Positions 1-7,140 of a stretch of 64,000 nt of DNA are shown in pieces. The DNA is taken from contig NZ_CP115396.1 in NCBI RefSeq assembly GCF_027625995.1, positions 4,092,501 to 4,156,500 on the forward strand, given 5' to 3'. How positions within the stretch are numbered: position 1 is the first letter of the stretch; every line of letters starts with the position of its first letter. Source of the stretch: Hymenobacter yonginensis. GTDB taxonomy: Bacteria > Bacteroidota > Bacteroidia > Cytophagales > Hymenobacteraceae. The position numbers and the translations under genes are program-made. The notes beneath the pieces were generated by a model. It did not search any database, was not told the DNA's origin, and saw only the letters and a list, made by a program, of their open reading frames with translations.

Positions 1-67
1 TGGTTGACGACGTTAGAACGACGCACAAAAGAGCCGTTTGCGTTAGTTTGCGAAACCCAAGCACGAT

Positions 68-165
68 GTAGAGACGCGACACTTCGCGTCTCCCGTTGAA
101 CGACCCGAAACCGCACGACCCCAACAACCTCAGCAATGACGAGACGCAAGATATTGCGTCTCTAC
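68..165. repeat. Pair of mini-hairpins in inverted orientation
   Basis: Two arms, 68-92 and 141-165, begin and end with GTAGAGACGC and its complement. Each arm is also a hairpin by itself (GAGACGC, short loop, GCGTCTC). This two-level symmetry is typical of paired REP elements. No gene is seen between the left edge and paaZ. The element lies about 110 bases upstream of the paaZ start. Confidence 0.6.
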
Positions 166-215
166 ACCCCAAACTTCCCACCCACAAACCTCACAACCCG
201 CCCAGCTAGAAAACT

Positions 216-257
216 AGTCCCCCTCTCCCCAAGGAGAGGGGGCTAGGGGGTGAGGTC
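216..257. repeat. CCCCCTCTCC hairpin upstream of paaZ
   Basis: A 10-base-pair stem, 219-228 against 233-242 with a CCAA loop, is followed by a purine-rich CTAGGGGGTGAGG tail. A relative of the same element, again with a GGCCAGGGGG-type tail, sits at 12903-13004. It is an interspersed intergenic repeat rather than a terminator, because no T-run follows. Confidence 0.5.
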
Positions 258-271
258 CTCCAAATCCACCA

Positions 272-2323
272 ATGGCACAACTACTCGAAAACTACGCCCT
301 GGGCCGCTGGACGGCGGGCTCCGGCGACCAGCACGAACTCTACGACGCCTCCACCGGCGAGGTGGTAGCCATTGCCGACGGCGAGGGGCTCGACTTCGCG
401 GCCATGCTCGACTACGGCCGCCGCGTGGGCAACCCCGTGCTGCGCCGCATGACCTTCCACGAGCGAGGCCGCATGCTCAAGGCCCTAGCCCTGCACCTCG
501 ACAGCAAAAAGGAGGATTTCTACACCCTCAGCTACCGCAGCGGCGCCACCCGCGCTGACTCCTGGATTGACATCGAAGGCGGCATCGGCAACCTGTTCGC
601 CAATGCCTCCCTGCGCCGCAAATTCCCCGATACGCCGTTCTACGCCGAGTCGGACCCGATTGCGCTGTCGAAGGCCGGCAACTTCATGGGCCACCACCTG
701 ATGGTGCCCAAGGAGGGCGTGGCCGTGCACATCAACGCCTACAACTTCCCCATCTGGGGCATGCTGGAGAAGATTGCCGTGAACCTGCTGGCGGGTATGC
801 CGGCCATCGTGAAGCCGGCTTTGCCCTCGGCTTACCTCACGGAGGCCGTAGTGCGCGAAATCATCCGGTCGGGCATTCTGCCGGAGGGCGCGCTGCAGTT
901 GGTGGTGGGCACGGGCCACGGCCTGCTCGAGCACGTCACGTACCAGGACGTCGTCACGTTTACGGGCTCGGCGGAAACCGGCCGCAAGCTCAAGGGCCAC
1001 CCGCGCATTCTGGCCGAGTCGGTGCCGTTCAACATGGAGGCCGACTCGCTGAACGCCGCCGTGCTGGGCCCCGACGCCGTGCCCGGCACCGTGGAGTTTG
1101 ACCTGTTCATCAAGGAAGTACGCAAGGAAATGACGGCCAAAGCCGGGCAGAAATGCACCGCCATCCGCCGCATCATCGTGCCCGAGAACCTAGTGGAAGA
1201 TGTGCAGATTGCCCTGGGCAAAGCCCTGGCCCAGACCACCGTGGGCCATCCGCAGGCCGAGGGCGTACGCATGGGCGCCCTGGCCGGCCTCGATCAGGTG
1301 AAGCGCGTGCGCGAGCAGGTGCAGCGCCTGGCCCAGAATACGCCCATCGTGTACGGCGACTTGGACAACGTACAGGTTATCGGCGGCGACTGCAAAACCG
1401 GCGCGTTCATGTCGCCGATTGTGCTGCTGAACTCCGAGCCGTTCAAGTTCACCGACTCGCACGAAATCGAGGCCTTCGGGCCGGTGAGCACGCTGATGCC
1501 CTACAAGAACGTGGGCGAAGCCATCGAGCTGGCCAACATGGGCCGCGGGTCGCTGGTGTGCTCGGTGGCCACCAACAGTCCCGCCACCGCCACCGAGTTT
1601 GTGCTGGGCGCGGCCACGCACCACGGTCGCATTCTGGTGCTCAACGGCGAGGTTGCCAAGGAAAGCACTGGTCACGGCTCGCCACTGCCGCTGCTGGTGC
1701 ACGGCGGCCCCGGCCGGGCCGGCGGCGGCCAGGAAATGGGCGGTCTGCGCGGCGTGGAGCACTTCATGCAGCGCGTGGCCATCCAGGGCTCGCCCAGCAT
1801 GATTACGGCCATCACCCAGGTGTACCAGCCCAAGGCCAAACAGATCGAGAAGGACAAGCACCCCTTCCAGCACTACTTCGAGGAGCTGGAAATCGGGCAG
1901 ACTTACACCACCCACCGCCACACCGTGTCGGAGGCCGACATCACCAACTTCGCGCAGGTATCGGGCGACAATTTCTACGCCCACGTCGACGCCACTTCCC
2001 TGGACGGCACGCTGTTTACGGGTCGCGTGGCCCACGGCTACTACGTGCTCAGCAAGGCCGCCGGCATGTTCGTAGACCCGCGCAAAGGCCCCGTGCTGCT
2101 CAACTACGGCCTCGATGAGTGCCGCTTCACCAAGCCCGTCTACCCCGGCATGACCATCGGCGTGAAGCTCACCGTCAAGGAAAAAATAGCCCAGGAGAAG
2201 CGCGATGAGCAGGATGTAGCCAAAGGCATCGTGCGCTGGCTGGTAGACGTGTCCGACGAAACCGGCGAAACCGTAGCTGTCGCTACCATTCTGACGATGG
2301 TGAAAAAGAAAGACCAGGAGTAG
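272..2323 (+). CDS. paaZ: Phenylacetate-degradation bifunctional protein PaaZ (aldehyde dehydrogenase + MaoC hydratase)
   Basis: A 683-residue two-domain enzyme of aerobic phenylacetyl-CoA breakdown. In the family, the MaoC domain hydrolyses the oxepin-CoA ring and the aldehyde dehydrogenase domain oxidises the resulting semialdehyde with NADP. Residues 1 to about 520 are the dehydrogenase, with E256 (NMEADS) and C295 (GQKCTA) at the same numbers as the catalytic pair of E. coli PaaZ. Residues about 535-683 are the hot-dog MaoC domain, with D566 and H571 in SGDNFYAH. Length matches the family (about 680). The ATG at 272 starts a conserved N-terminus. The paaABCDE oxygenase genes are not here; they may lie left of the window or elsewhere. 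A crotonase-fold gene follows after a 202-base repeat-filled gap. Confidence 0.93.
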   Translation: MAQLLENYALGRWTAGSGDQHELYDASTGEVVAIADGEGLDFAAMLDYGRRVGNPVLRRMTFHERGRMLKALALHLDSKKEDFYTLSYRSGATRADSWIDIEGGIGNLFANASLRRKFPDTPFYAESDPIALSKAGNFMGHHLMVPKEGVAVHINAYNFPIWGMLEKIAVNLLAGMPAIVKPALPSAYLTEAVVREIIRSGILPEGALQLVVGTGHGLLEHVTYQDVVTFTGSAETGRKLKGHPRILAESVPFNMEADSLNAAVLGPDAVPGTVEFDLFIKEVRKEMTAKAGQKCTAIRRIIVPENLVEDVQIALGKALAQTTVGHPQAEGVRMGALAGLDQVKRVREQVQRLAQNTPIVYGDLDNVQVIGGDCKTGAFMSPIVLLNSEPFKFTDSHEIEAFGPVSTLMPYKNVGEAIELANMGRGSLVCSVATNSPATATEFVLGAATHHGRILVLNGEVAKESTGHGSPLPLLVHGGPGRAGGGQEMGGLRGVEHFMQRVAIQGSPSMITAITQVYQPKAKQIEKDKHPFQHYFEELEIGQTYTTHRHTVSEADITNFAQVSGDNFYAHVDATSLDGTLFTGRVAHGYYVLSKAAGMFVDPRKGPVLLNYGLDECRFTKPVYPGMTIGVKLTVKEKIAQEKRDEQDVAKGIVRWLVDVSDETGETVAVATILTMVKKKDQE

Positions 2324-2329
2324 CCTTTA

Positions 2330-2503
2330 GAACGTCATGCAGAGGCGCAGCCGAAGCATCTCGCCAGAGGCTAACCATCATGCTGAGTGCAGCCGGAGGC
2401 GAAGTCGAAGCATCTCTACCGCTTCGTTGGGTCACTACTGCAACGAAGCGGTAGAGATGCTTCGGCAAGCTCAGCATGACTGACTATTTGCAGCATGACG
2501 TTC
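2330..2503. repeat. Long intergenic inverted repeat (GTCATGCTGAG family, copy 1)
   Basis: A composite element between paaZ and the enoyl-CoA hydratase-like gene. The outer ends are GAACGTCATGC and GCATGACGTTC. The inner hairpin (about 2404-2466) has arms GAAGCATCTCTACCGCTTCG and its complement. The left half also carries degraded pieces of the same consensus. It may fold in mRNA between the two genes. Confidence 0.75.
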
Positions 2504-2525
2504 TTTTTACAACTCAATTCCCCCA

Positions 2526-3287
2526 ATGACCACAGGAACCGTTACCACCCACACCACCGCGGAAGGCATCAGCACCATCCGCTTCTTCCATCCCTCGCAC
2601 AACTCGCTGCCGGGCGCGCTGCTCACCCAACTGGCCGCCACCATCACCCAGACCGCCCAGGATGAAGCCACCAAAGTCATCATTCTGGAAAGTGAGGGCG
2701 AGAAGACCTTCTGCGCTGGGGCCAGTTTCGATGAGCTGATTGCCATTGAGGACGCCACCCAGGGCCTGGAATTCTTCTCCGGCTTCGCCAAGGTGATTAA
2801 CGCCTGCCGCACCTCGCCCAAAATTATCATCGGGCGGGTGCAGGGCAAGGCCATTGGCGGCGGCGTGGGCGTGGCCGCGGCCACCGACTACTGCTTTGCC
2901 ACCACCAACGCCAGCGTGAAGCTGAGCGAGCTGGTGGTCGGCATCGGGCCGTTTGTGGTGGGGCCGGCCGTGGAACGCAAGATTGGTACGGCCGCCTTTG
3001 CCCAGCTGGCCCTCGATGCCGGTGAGTTCCGCCCCGCCGAGTGGGCGTTGCAGAAAGGCCTCTACGCCGAGCTGCACGATTCCGCCGAAGCCCTCGACGC
3101 GGCCGTGCTGGCCTTTGCCCGCAAGCTGGCCGCCTACAACCCCGAGGCCCTCACCGACCTCAAGCGCGTCATCTGGCAGGGCACCGACCACTGGGATGCG
3201 CTGCTGCCGGAGCGCGCCGCCATCAGCGGCCGCCTCGTGCTGTCCGACTTCACCCGCGACGCCATCCGCCAGTTTAAGAGCCGGTAA
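2526..3287 (+). CDS. Enoyl-CoA hydratase/isomerase family protein (crotonase fold)
   Basis: A 253-residue crotonase-superfamily protein that acts on enoyl-CoA esters in beta-oxidation-type pathways. The oxyanion-hole segments are visible: CAGASFDEL near residue 62 and GKAIGGGVGVA near residue 110. The Glu that aligns with E164 of crotonase is kept (LSELVVG). The position aligning with E144 (usually GGxCE) reads GGGVG, so one of the two hydratase glutamates is missing. This pattern is common in enoyl-CoA isomerases, so an isomerase such as a PaaG-type enzyme is as likely as a hydratase. It follows paaZ on the same strand, which suits a phenylacetate or related aromatic pathway. Exact substrate is not determinable. 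Confidence 0.85.
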   Translation: MTTGTVTTHTTAEGISTIRFFHPSHNSLPGALLTQLAATITQTAQDEATKVIILESEGEKTFCAGASFDELIAIEDATQGLEFFSGFAKVINACRTSPKIIIGRVQGKAIGGGVGVAAATDYCFATTNASVKLSELVVGIGPFVVGPAVERKIGTAAFAQLALDAGEFRPAEWALQKGLYAELHDSAEALDAAVLAFARKLAAYNPEALTDLKRVIWQGTDHWDALLPERAAISGRLVLSDFTRDAIRQFKSR

Positions 3288-3291
3288 AACG

Positions 3292-3325
3292 AAGGGTAGC
3301 GTAGGCTGCGGCCTGCGCTGCCCTT
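3292..3325. repeat. Small palindrome (GTAGC..AGGCT family, copy 1)
   Basis: AAGGGTAGCGTAGGCTG pairs with CCTGCGCTGCCCTT just after the stop codon of the crotonase-fold gene. Related palindromes occur at 12872-12900 and 29081-29108, each also just downstream of a stop codon. It lacks a T-run. Confidence 0.5.
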
Positions 3326-3551
3326 ATGCCGCTTGTAATTCCTTCGTTTGGCAGTTTTGGATGGAGACAATCTGCAGGCCTACCAAACATGGGCTGCGGA
3401 ATTGTTCGTAGAGGTCGGCGAAGACCTCGCTCACTTCTGAAGTGGCGCTTAGAAGCTGATGTTCAGTGCGTTTGGCGGTAACTATTTCTCCGCAATCCGT
3501 CTGCGCAGTTATCACTTGGCAGTGCACTTGGTAGCTGAGATTCTGTTTCAT
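3324..3551 (-). CDS. Small hypothetical protein (75 aa)
   Basis: An ATG-started frame of 75 residues with ordinary amino-acid composition, several cysteines, no signal peptide and no membrane segment. I do not recognise a family. It has lower GC than its neighbours and sits between a stop-adjacent palindrome and the tRNA-Phe terminator, on the strand opposite to the metabolic genes. No convincing promoter or ribosome-binding site is visible. It could be a chance frame in an AT-richer gap. Confidence 0.4.
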   Translation of the reverse strand: MKQNLSYQVHCQVITAQTDCGEIVTAKRTEHQLLSATSEVSEVFADLYEQFRSPCLVGLQIVSIQNCQTKELQAA

Positions 3552-3660
3552 AGCGAGAAGGAGCAGTCAGATCATACAGTAGTCAAAAATACTAATAAAA
3601 ATAGCAAAAACAACTAATGCCGTGAGCGGGTTTAGTTGTGTAGGCAGTAGGGGATAGTGT

Positions 3661-3698
3661 AAAAACAAAAAACCCTCTCTGCGCTTTGCAAAGAGGGC
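3661..3698 (-). terminator. Terminator of tRNA-Phe
   Basis: Read on the minus strand, GCCCTCT pairs with AGAGGG across a short loop and is followed by a run of T (the A-rich stretch at 3661-3672 on the plus strand). It lies a few bases past the 3' end of the tRNA. Confidence 0.75.
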
Positions 3699-3703
3699 TT
3701 TCG

Positions 3704-3776
<73 letters not shown>

Positions 3777-3817
3777 AGCTCTGGGTGCCCCGAGTGCGTT
3801 ACCGCCGTTGGGGAGCA

Positions 3818-3847
3818 CAAAAGTAGTAAACCATTTTCAACCTGCAA
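3818..3847 (-). promoter_or_regulatory. Promoter candidate for tRNA-Phe
   Basis: On the minus strand, TTG (3845-3847), 19 bases, then TACTTTTG (3818-3825), which fits the Bacteroidota TTG / TAnnTTTG pattern. It sits about 41 bases upstream of the tRNA 5' end. Confidence 0.55.
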
Positions 3848-3906
3848 GCCTAAGCTCAAAAAAATCTTTCAGCTGAAAAGTATGCGGGCAAATTCTGCAA
3901 TTTGTT

Positions 3907-5352
3907 ATGCATACCGAGTATATTTCGGATCCAACTCCAAACCTACCCTTTCCTGTGCATTTCTCTATTCAAAACCTCCTCTTCCTGCTGGTGGCGGTAG
4001 CGGGCTTCGGCCTGTTTGCCTGGCAGGCGCGGAAGATCCGGGCCAATATCCTCGTCGGGCGCGACCGGGACATGAGCGGCCACGTTAATGAGCGCCTCTG
4101 GAAGACGCTGCTGGTGGCCTTCGGGCAGCAGAAGATGTTCAAGCGCCTCACGCCGGCTTTCCTGCACCTGATTGTCTACGTCGGCTTCATCGTCATCAAC
4201 ATTGAAGTCATTGAAATCATGGTGGACGGCCTGTTTGGCACCCACCGGTTTCTGCAGTTTCTGGGGCCGCTCTACGATGCCCTGACTGCCACCAACGAGG
4301 TACTGGGCGCACTAGTGGTGCTGGCCGTGGTGGCCTTCTGGTGGCGCCGCAACGCCAGCGTGGTGCGCCGTTTCACCGGCCCCGAGCTGCGCGCCTGGCC
4401 CAAGCTCGACGCCAACGTGATTCTGTACGTGGAGGTGATTCTGATGGTGGCTCTGTTCACCATGAATGCCGCCGACCTGAAGCTGCACCAGCTGGAAGGC
4501 AAGGACCTACCCGGCGCGTTTCCCATCAGCAGCCTGCTCACGGGTCTGTTCCCGGACAACCTCACGGCCCTGGCCGTGCTGGAGCGCGTGGGCTGGTGGG
4601 CGCACATTGTGGGCATCCTGCTGTTTCTGAACTACCTGCCCAGCAGCAAGCACTTCCACATCATCATGGCCTTCCCGAACGTGTTCTACTCCCGGCTGGT
4701 GCCGCAGGGGCAGTTCTCGAACGTGGACAGCATCACCTACGAGGTGAAAGCCATGATGGACCCCAGCTACCAAGTGCCCGCTCCGGCCACCAACCCCGAT
4801 GGCTCGGCCGCCGCGCCCACACCCTTCGGCGCCAAAGACGTGGACGACCTGGCTTGGACCAACCTGCTCAACGCCTACTCCTGCACCGAGTGCGGCCGCT
4901 GCACCTCGGTGTGCCCGGCCAACCTCACCGGCAAACTCCTCTCGCCCCGCAAAATCATCATGGATACCCGGGATAGGGTAGAGGAGAAGTACAACTCGCC
5001 GCTGATTTTCCACCCCAGCCTGTACGGCCCCGAGGCCAAGCACAACCCCCAGGAGCAGCTCGACAAGGAAAACCACACCCTGCTGCGCGGCTACGTGACG
5101 CCCGAGGAGCTGTGGGCCTGCACCACCTGCAACGCCTGCGTGGAAGCCTGCCCCGTGAACATCAATCCTCTGGAAAGCATCATCGAGATGCGTCGCTTCC
5201 TGGTGCTGGAAGAGTCGGCCGCCCCCAACTCCCTGAACGTGATGTTCAGCAACATCGAAAACAACGGCGCGCCGTGGGCCTTCTCGCCCTCCGACCGGTT
5301 CAACTGGGCCGACGACCTGTTCGTGACGGAAAAAACGCCGGTAACGGCCTAG
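3907..5352 (+). CDS. Membrane Fe-S oxidoreductase, NarI-like membrane part plus 2x[4Fe-4S] (EtfD/HdrC-like)
   Basis: A 481-residue protein with about six hydrophobic segments in the first 270 residues, resembling the cytochrome-b/NarI-gamma type, then a cytoplasmic 4Fe-4S dicluster domain. The two cluster motifs are CTECGRCTSVCP near residue 325 and CTTCNACVEACP near residue 405. The following gene supplies the cysteine-rich CCG domains. Together the two have the domain content of EtfD-type electron-transfer-flavoprotein:quinone oxidoreductases, here split into two proteins. That role is an inference; heterodisulfide-reductase-like or lactate-utilisation-like oxidoreductases share these modules. 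It lies 127 bases upstream of its partner on the same strand, so co-transcription is likely. Confidence 0.85.
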   Translation: MHTEYISDPTPNLPFPVHFSIQNLLFLLVAVAGFGLFAWQARKIRANILVGRDRDMSGHVNERLWKTLLVAFGQQKMFKRLTPAFLHLIVYVGFIVINIEVIEIMVDGLFGTHRFLQFLGPLYDALTATNEVLGALVVLAVVAFWWRRNASVVRRFTGPELRAWPKLDANVILYVEVILMVALFTMNAADLKLHQLEGKDLPGAFPISSLLTGLFPDNLTALAVLERVGWWAHIVGILLFLNYLPSSKHFHIIMAFPNVFYSRLVPQGQFSNVDSITYEVKAMMDPSYQVPAPATNPDGSAAAPTPFGAKDVDDLAWTNLLNAYSCTECGRCTSVCPANLTGKLLSPRKIIMDTRDRVEEKYNSPLIFHPSLYGPEAKHNPQEQLDKENHTLLRGYVTPEELWACTTCNACVEACPVNINPLESIIEMRRFLVLEESAAPNSLNVMFSNIENNGAPWAFSPSDRFNWADDLFVTEKTPVTA

Positions 5353-5360
5353 TGTAAGCA

Positions 5361-5459
5361 GAACGTCGGGTCGCGCGGAGCAAACAGCTCGTGCGCTGGC
5401 GTTGTAATCGTAATCAGACATCAGCACGCGAGATGCTTCGGCTCCGCCTCTGCATGACG
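5361..5459. repeat. Degenerate intergenic inverted repeat (GTCATGCTGAG family, copy 2)
   Basis: Starts with GAACGTCGGG and ends with the well-kept half TCAGCACGCGAGATGCTTCG followed by CATGACG. The left arm has decayed, so the hairpin is weak compared with other copies. It occupies most of the gap between the two Fe-S genes. Confidence 0.5.
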
Positions 5460-5479
5460 ACCCTAACCACCTCAATATA

Positions 5480-6376
5480 ATGGCTGAGCAAACTGCCAAG
5501 CGTCCCGTATCTGTTCCGTTGATGGCCGACCTGGCCGCCCGGGGCGAGTCGCCGGAAATCCTGTTCTGGGTGGGCTGCGCCGGCGCCTTCGACGACCGGT
5601 ACAAGCGCGTGACCCGCGCCTTCGTCCGTATTCTGGAGCACGTGGGCGTGAGCTACGCCGTGCTGGGCATGGAGGAATCCTGCACCGGCGACCCGGCCAA
5701 GCGCGCCGGCAACGAGTTCCTGTTTCAGATGCAGGCCATGACCAACATTGCCACCCTCAACGGCTACGGCATCAAGAAGGTGGTAACGGCTTGCCCGCAC
5801 TGTTTCAACACCATCAAAAACGAGTACCCCGCGCTGGGAGGCGAGTTTGAGGTGATTCACCACAGCACTTTCCTGCAGCAGCTCATCAACGAGGGCAAGG
5901 TGACGGCCAAAGGCGGCGAGTCTTTCAAAGGTCGCCGCATCACCTTCCACGACTCCTGCTACCTGGGCCGCGCCAACAACATATACGAAGCGCCCCGCGA
6001 GGTGCTGGAGGTGCTCGATGCCGACCTGCTGGAAATGAAGCGCTGCAAAACCAACGGCCTCTGCTGCGGAGCCGGCGGTGCCCAGATGTGGAAAGAGCCT
6101 GAGCCCGGCAAAAAAGACGTGAACGTGGAGCGCGCCGAGGAAGCCCTGGCCACCCTCGATGGCGACGCCGACGTGCTGCTGAACCTGCAGGGCGTGGAAA
6201 GCACCGCCCCAGTGCTGCCCGCCGGCTCCAACCGCGGCGGCAGCGTCATTGCCGTGGCCTGCCCCTTCTGCATGACCATGATGGCCGATGGCGTAAAGAA
6301 CAAGGAGCGCGAGTCCGACGTGCAGGTGTTCGACCTAGCCGAGCTGATTGCCTCCGCCGAAGGCCTCAACGCATAA
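5480..6376 (+). CDS. CCG-domain (Fe-S)-binding protein (HdrB/EtfD C-terminal-like)
   Basis: A 298-residue soluble protein made of two cysteine-rich domains. The first has WVGCAG, EESCTGD and ACPHCF; the second has HDSCYLGR, GLCCGAGG and VACPFCM. These are the CX(n)CCX(n)CXXC signatures that hold a non-cubane Fe-S cluster or interact with one in HdrB, GlpC, LldE and EtfD. The gene lies directly after the membrane 4Fe-4S partner on the same strand, and a terminator hairpin follows. I infer that the pair forms one quinone-linked electron-transfer complex. The ATG at 5480 gives the family length. Confidence 0.87.
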   Translation: MAEQTAKRPVSVPLMADLAARGESPEILFWVGCAGAFDDRYKRVTRAFVRILEHVGVSYAVLGMEESCTGDPAKRAGNEFLFQMQAMTNIATLNGYGIKKVVTACPHCFNTIKNEYPALGGEFEVIHHSTFLQQLINEGKVTAKGGESFKGRRITFHDSCYLGRANNIYEAPREVLEVLDADLLEMKRCKTNGLCCGAGGAQMWKEPEPGKKDVNVERAEEALATLDGDADVLLNLQGVESTAPVLPAGSNRGGSVIAVACPFCMTMMADGVKNKERESDVQVFDLAELIASAEGLNA

Positions 6377-6386
6377 TGAGTTGTCG

Positions 6387-6423
6387 GTTGTTAGTTGTCA
6401 GGACGATGCTGGCAACTAACAAC
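6387..6423. repeat. Short inverted repeat GTTGTTAGTTG
   Basis: GTTGTTAGTTG (6387-6397) and CAACTAACAAC (6413-6423) form an 11-base-pair stem right after the CCG-domain gene. A second CTAACAAC follows at about 6430. The sequence is AT-rich compared with the surroundings and looks like an interspersed element. Confidence 0.45.
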
Positions 6424-6445
6424 TATAAACTAACAACGAAACAGC

Positions 6446-6482
6446 AGCCCCGTGCCGGAACTTCCGGGCGGGGCTGTTTCTT
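6446..6482 (+). terminator. Terminator after the Fe-S gene pair
   Basis: AGCCCCG (6446-6452) pairs with CGGGGCT (6469-6475), with an inner CCGGAACTTCCGG stem, and GTTTCTTTG follows. Position and shape fit a Rho-independent terminator for the upstream operon. Confidence 0.65.
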
Positions 6483-6544
6483 TGTATCAGTAGGGGAGGA
6501 TGCCGCAGGGCGTTCGGCCCCGGTTTTCCCAGATCCTCCATCCT

Positions 6545-7039
6545 ATGTACGTTCCTTTCGACCAGCTGCCGGCCAGTGCCCGTATCTGGATATACCAGGC
6601 CAACCGGCCCTTCACGGCCACTGAACTGGAAAACCTGCAGCCGGCGCTGAGCCGTTTCGCCGATGAGTGGACCAGCCACGGCCGTGCCCTAGCCGCTTCG
6701 GTGGCCGTGCTGCACCAGCAGTTTCTGGTAGTAGGGCTGGACGAGGCCGTGGCCGATGCCAGCGGCTGCTCCATCGACGCGTCGGTGCGTTTCGTGCAGG
6801 GCATCGAGCAGCAATTGGGAATACAACTGCTGGAAAAGTCGCGCATGGCGTTCCTGCTGGACGGCACTGTAACGCTCCTTGACCGCACGGCTCTGAAAGG
6901 TGCCGTGGCCGCGGGGCAGCTCGCCGCCGAAACTCCTTACTTCGACGCTACGATAGCGCAGAAGGGGCAGCTGGCTGCTGCGTTTCCGGCGCCGGCAAGC
7001 CAGACCTGGCTGGGCCGGTACTTCCCATCGGCAGGCTAA
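6545..7039 (+). CDS. Conserved Bacteroidota protein (often labelled 'ABC transporter ATPase')
   Basis: A 164-residue protein beginning MYVPFDQLP. Homologues of this size and N-terminus are common in Bacteroidota and usually carry the database label ABC transporter ATPase, but I see no Walker A, signature or Walker B motif, so that label looks wrong. The sequence contains the segment RIWIYQANRPFT and a central SGCSIDASVRFVQGIE. No signal peptide or membrane helix is visible, so it is probably cytoplasmic. The start at 6545 was chosen over an upstream ATG because conserved homology begins at MYVPF. Function is unknown. Confidence 0.75.
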   Translation: MYVPFDQLPASARIWIYQANRPFTATELENLQPALSRFADEWTSHGRALAASVAVLHQQFLVVGLDEAVADASGCSIDASVRFVQGIEQQLGIQLLEKSRMAFLLDGTVTLLDRTALKGAVAAGQLAAETPYFDATIAQKGQLAAAFPAPASQTWLGRYFPSAG

Positions 7040-7140
7040 TTTTTGTTTTTCGACTATTATACTGTACAAACTTAGTATTATTAGGGCCGGGTTTGCTGAC
7101 TTGACAGCTAGCTTGTTATCCACTCCATCGTTCACCACCT

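Noticed and set aside
6545-7039. ABC transporter ATPase
   Set aside because: Homologues carry this label, but the protein has no Walker A, signature or Walker B motif and is only 164 residues.
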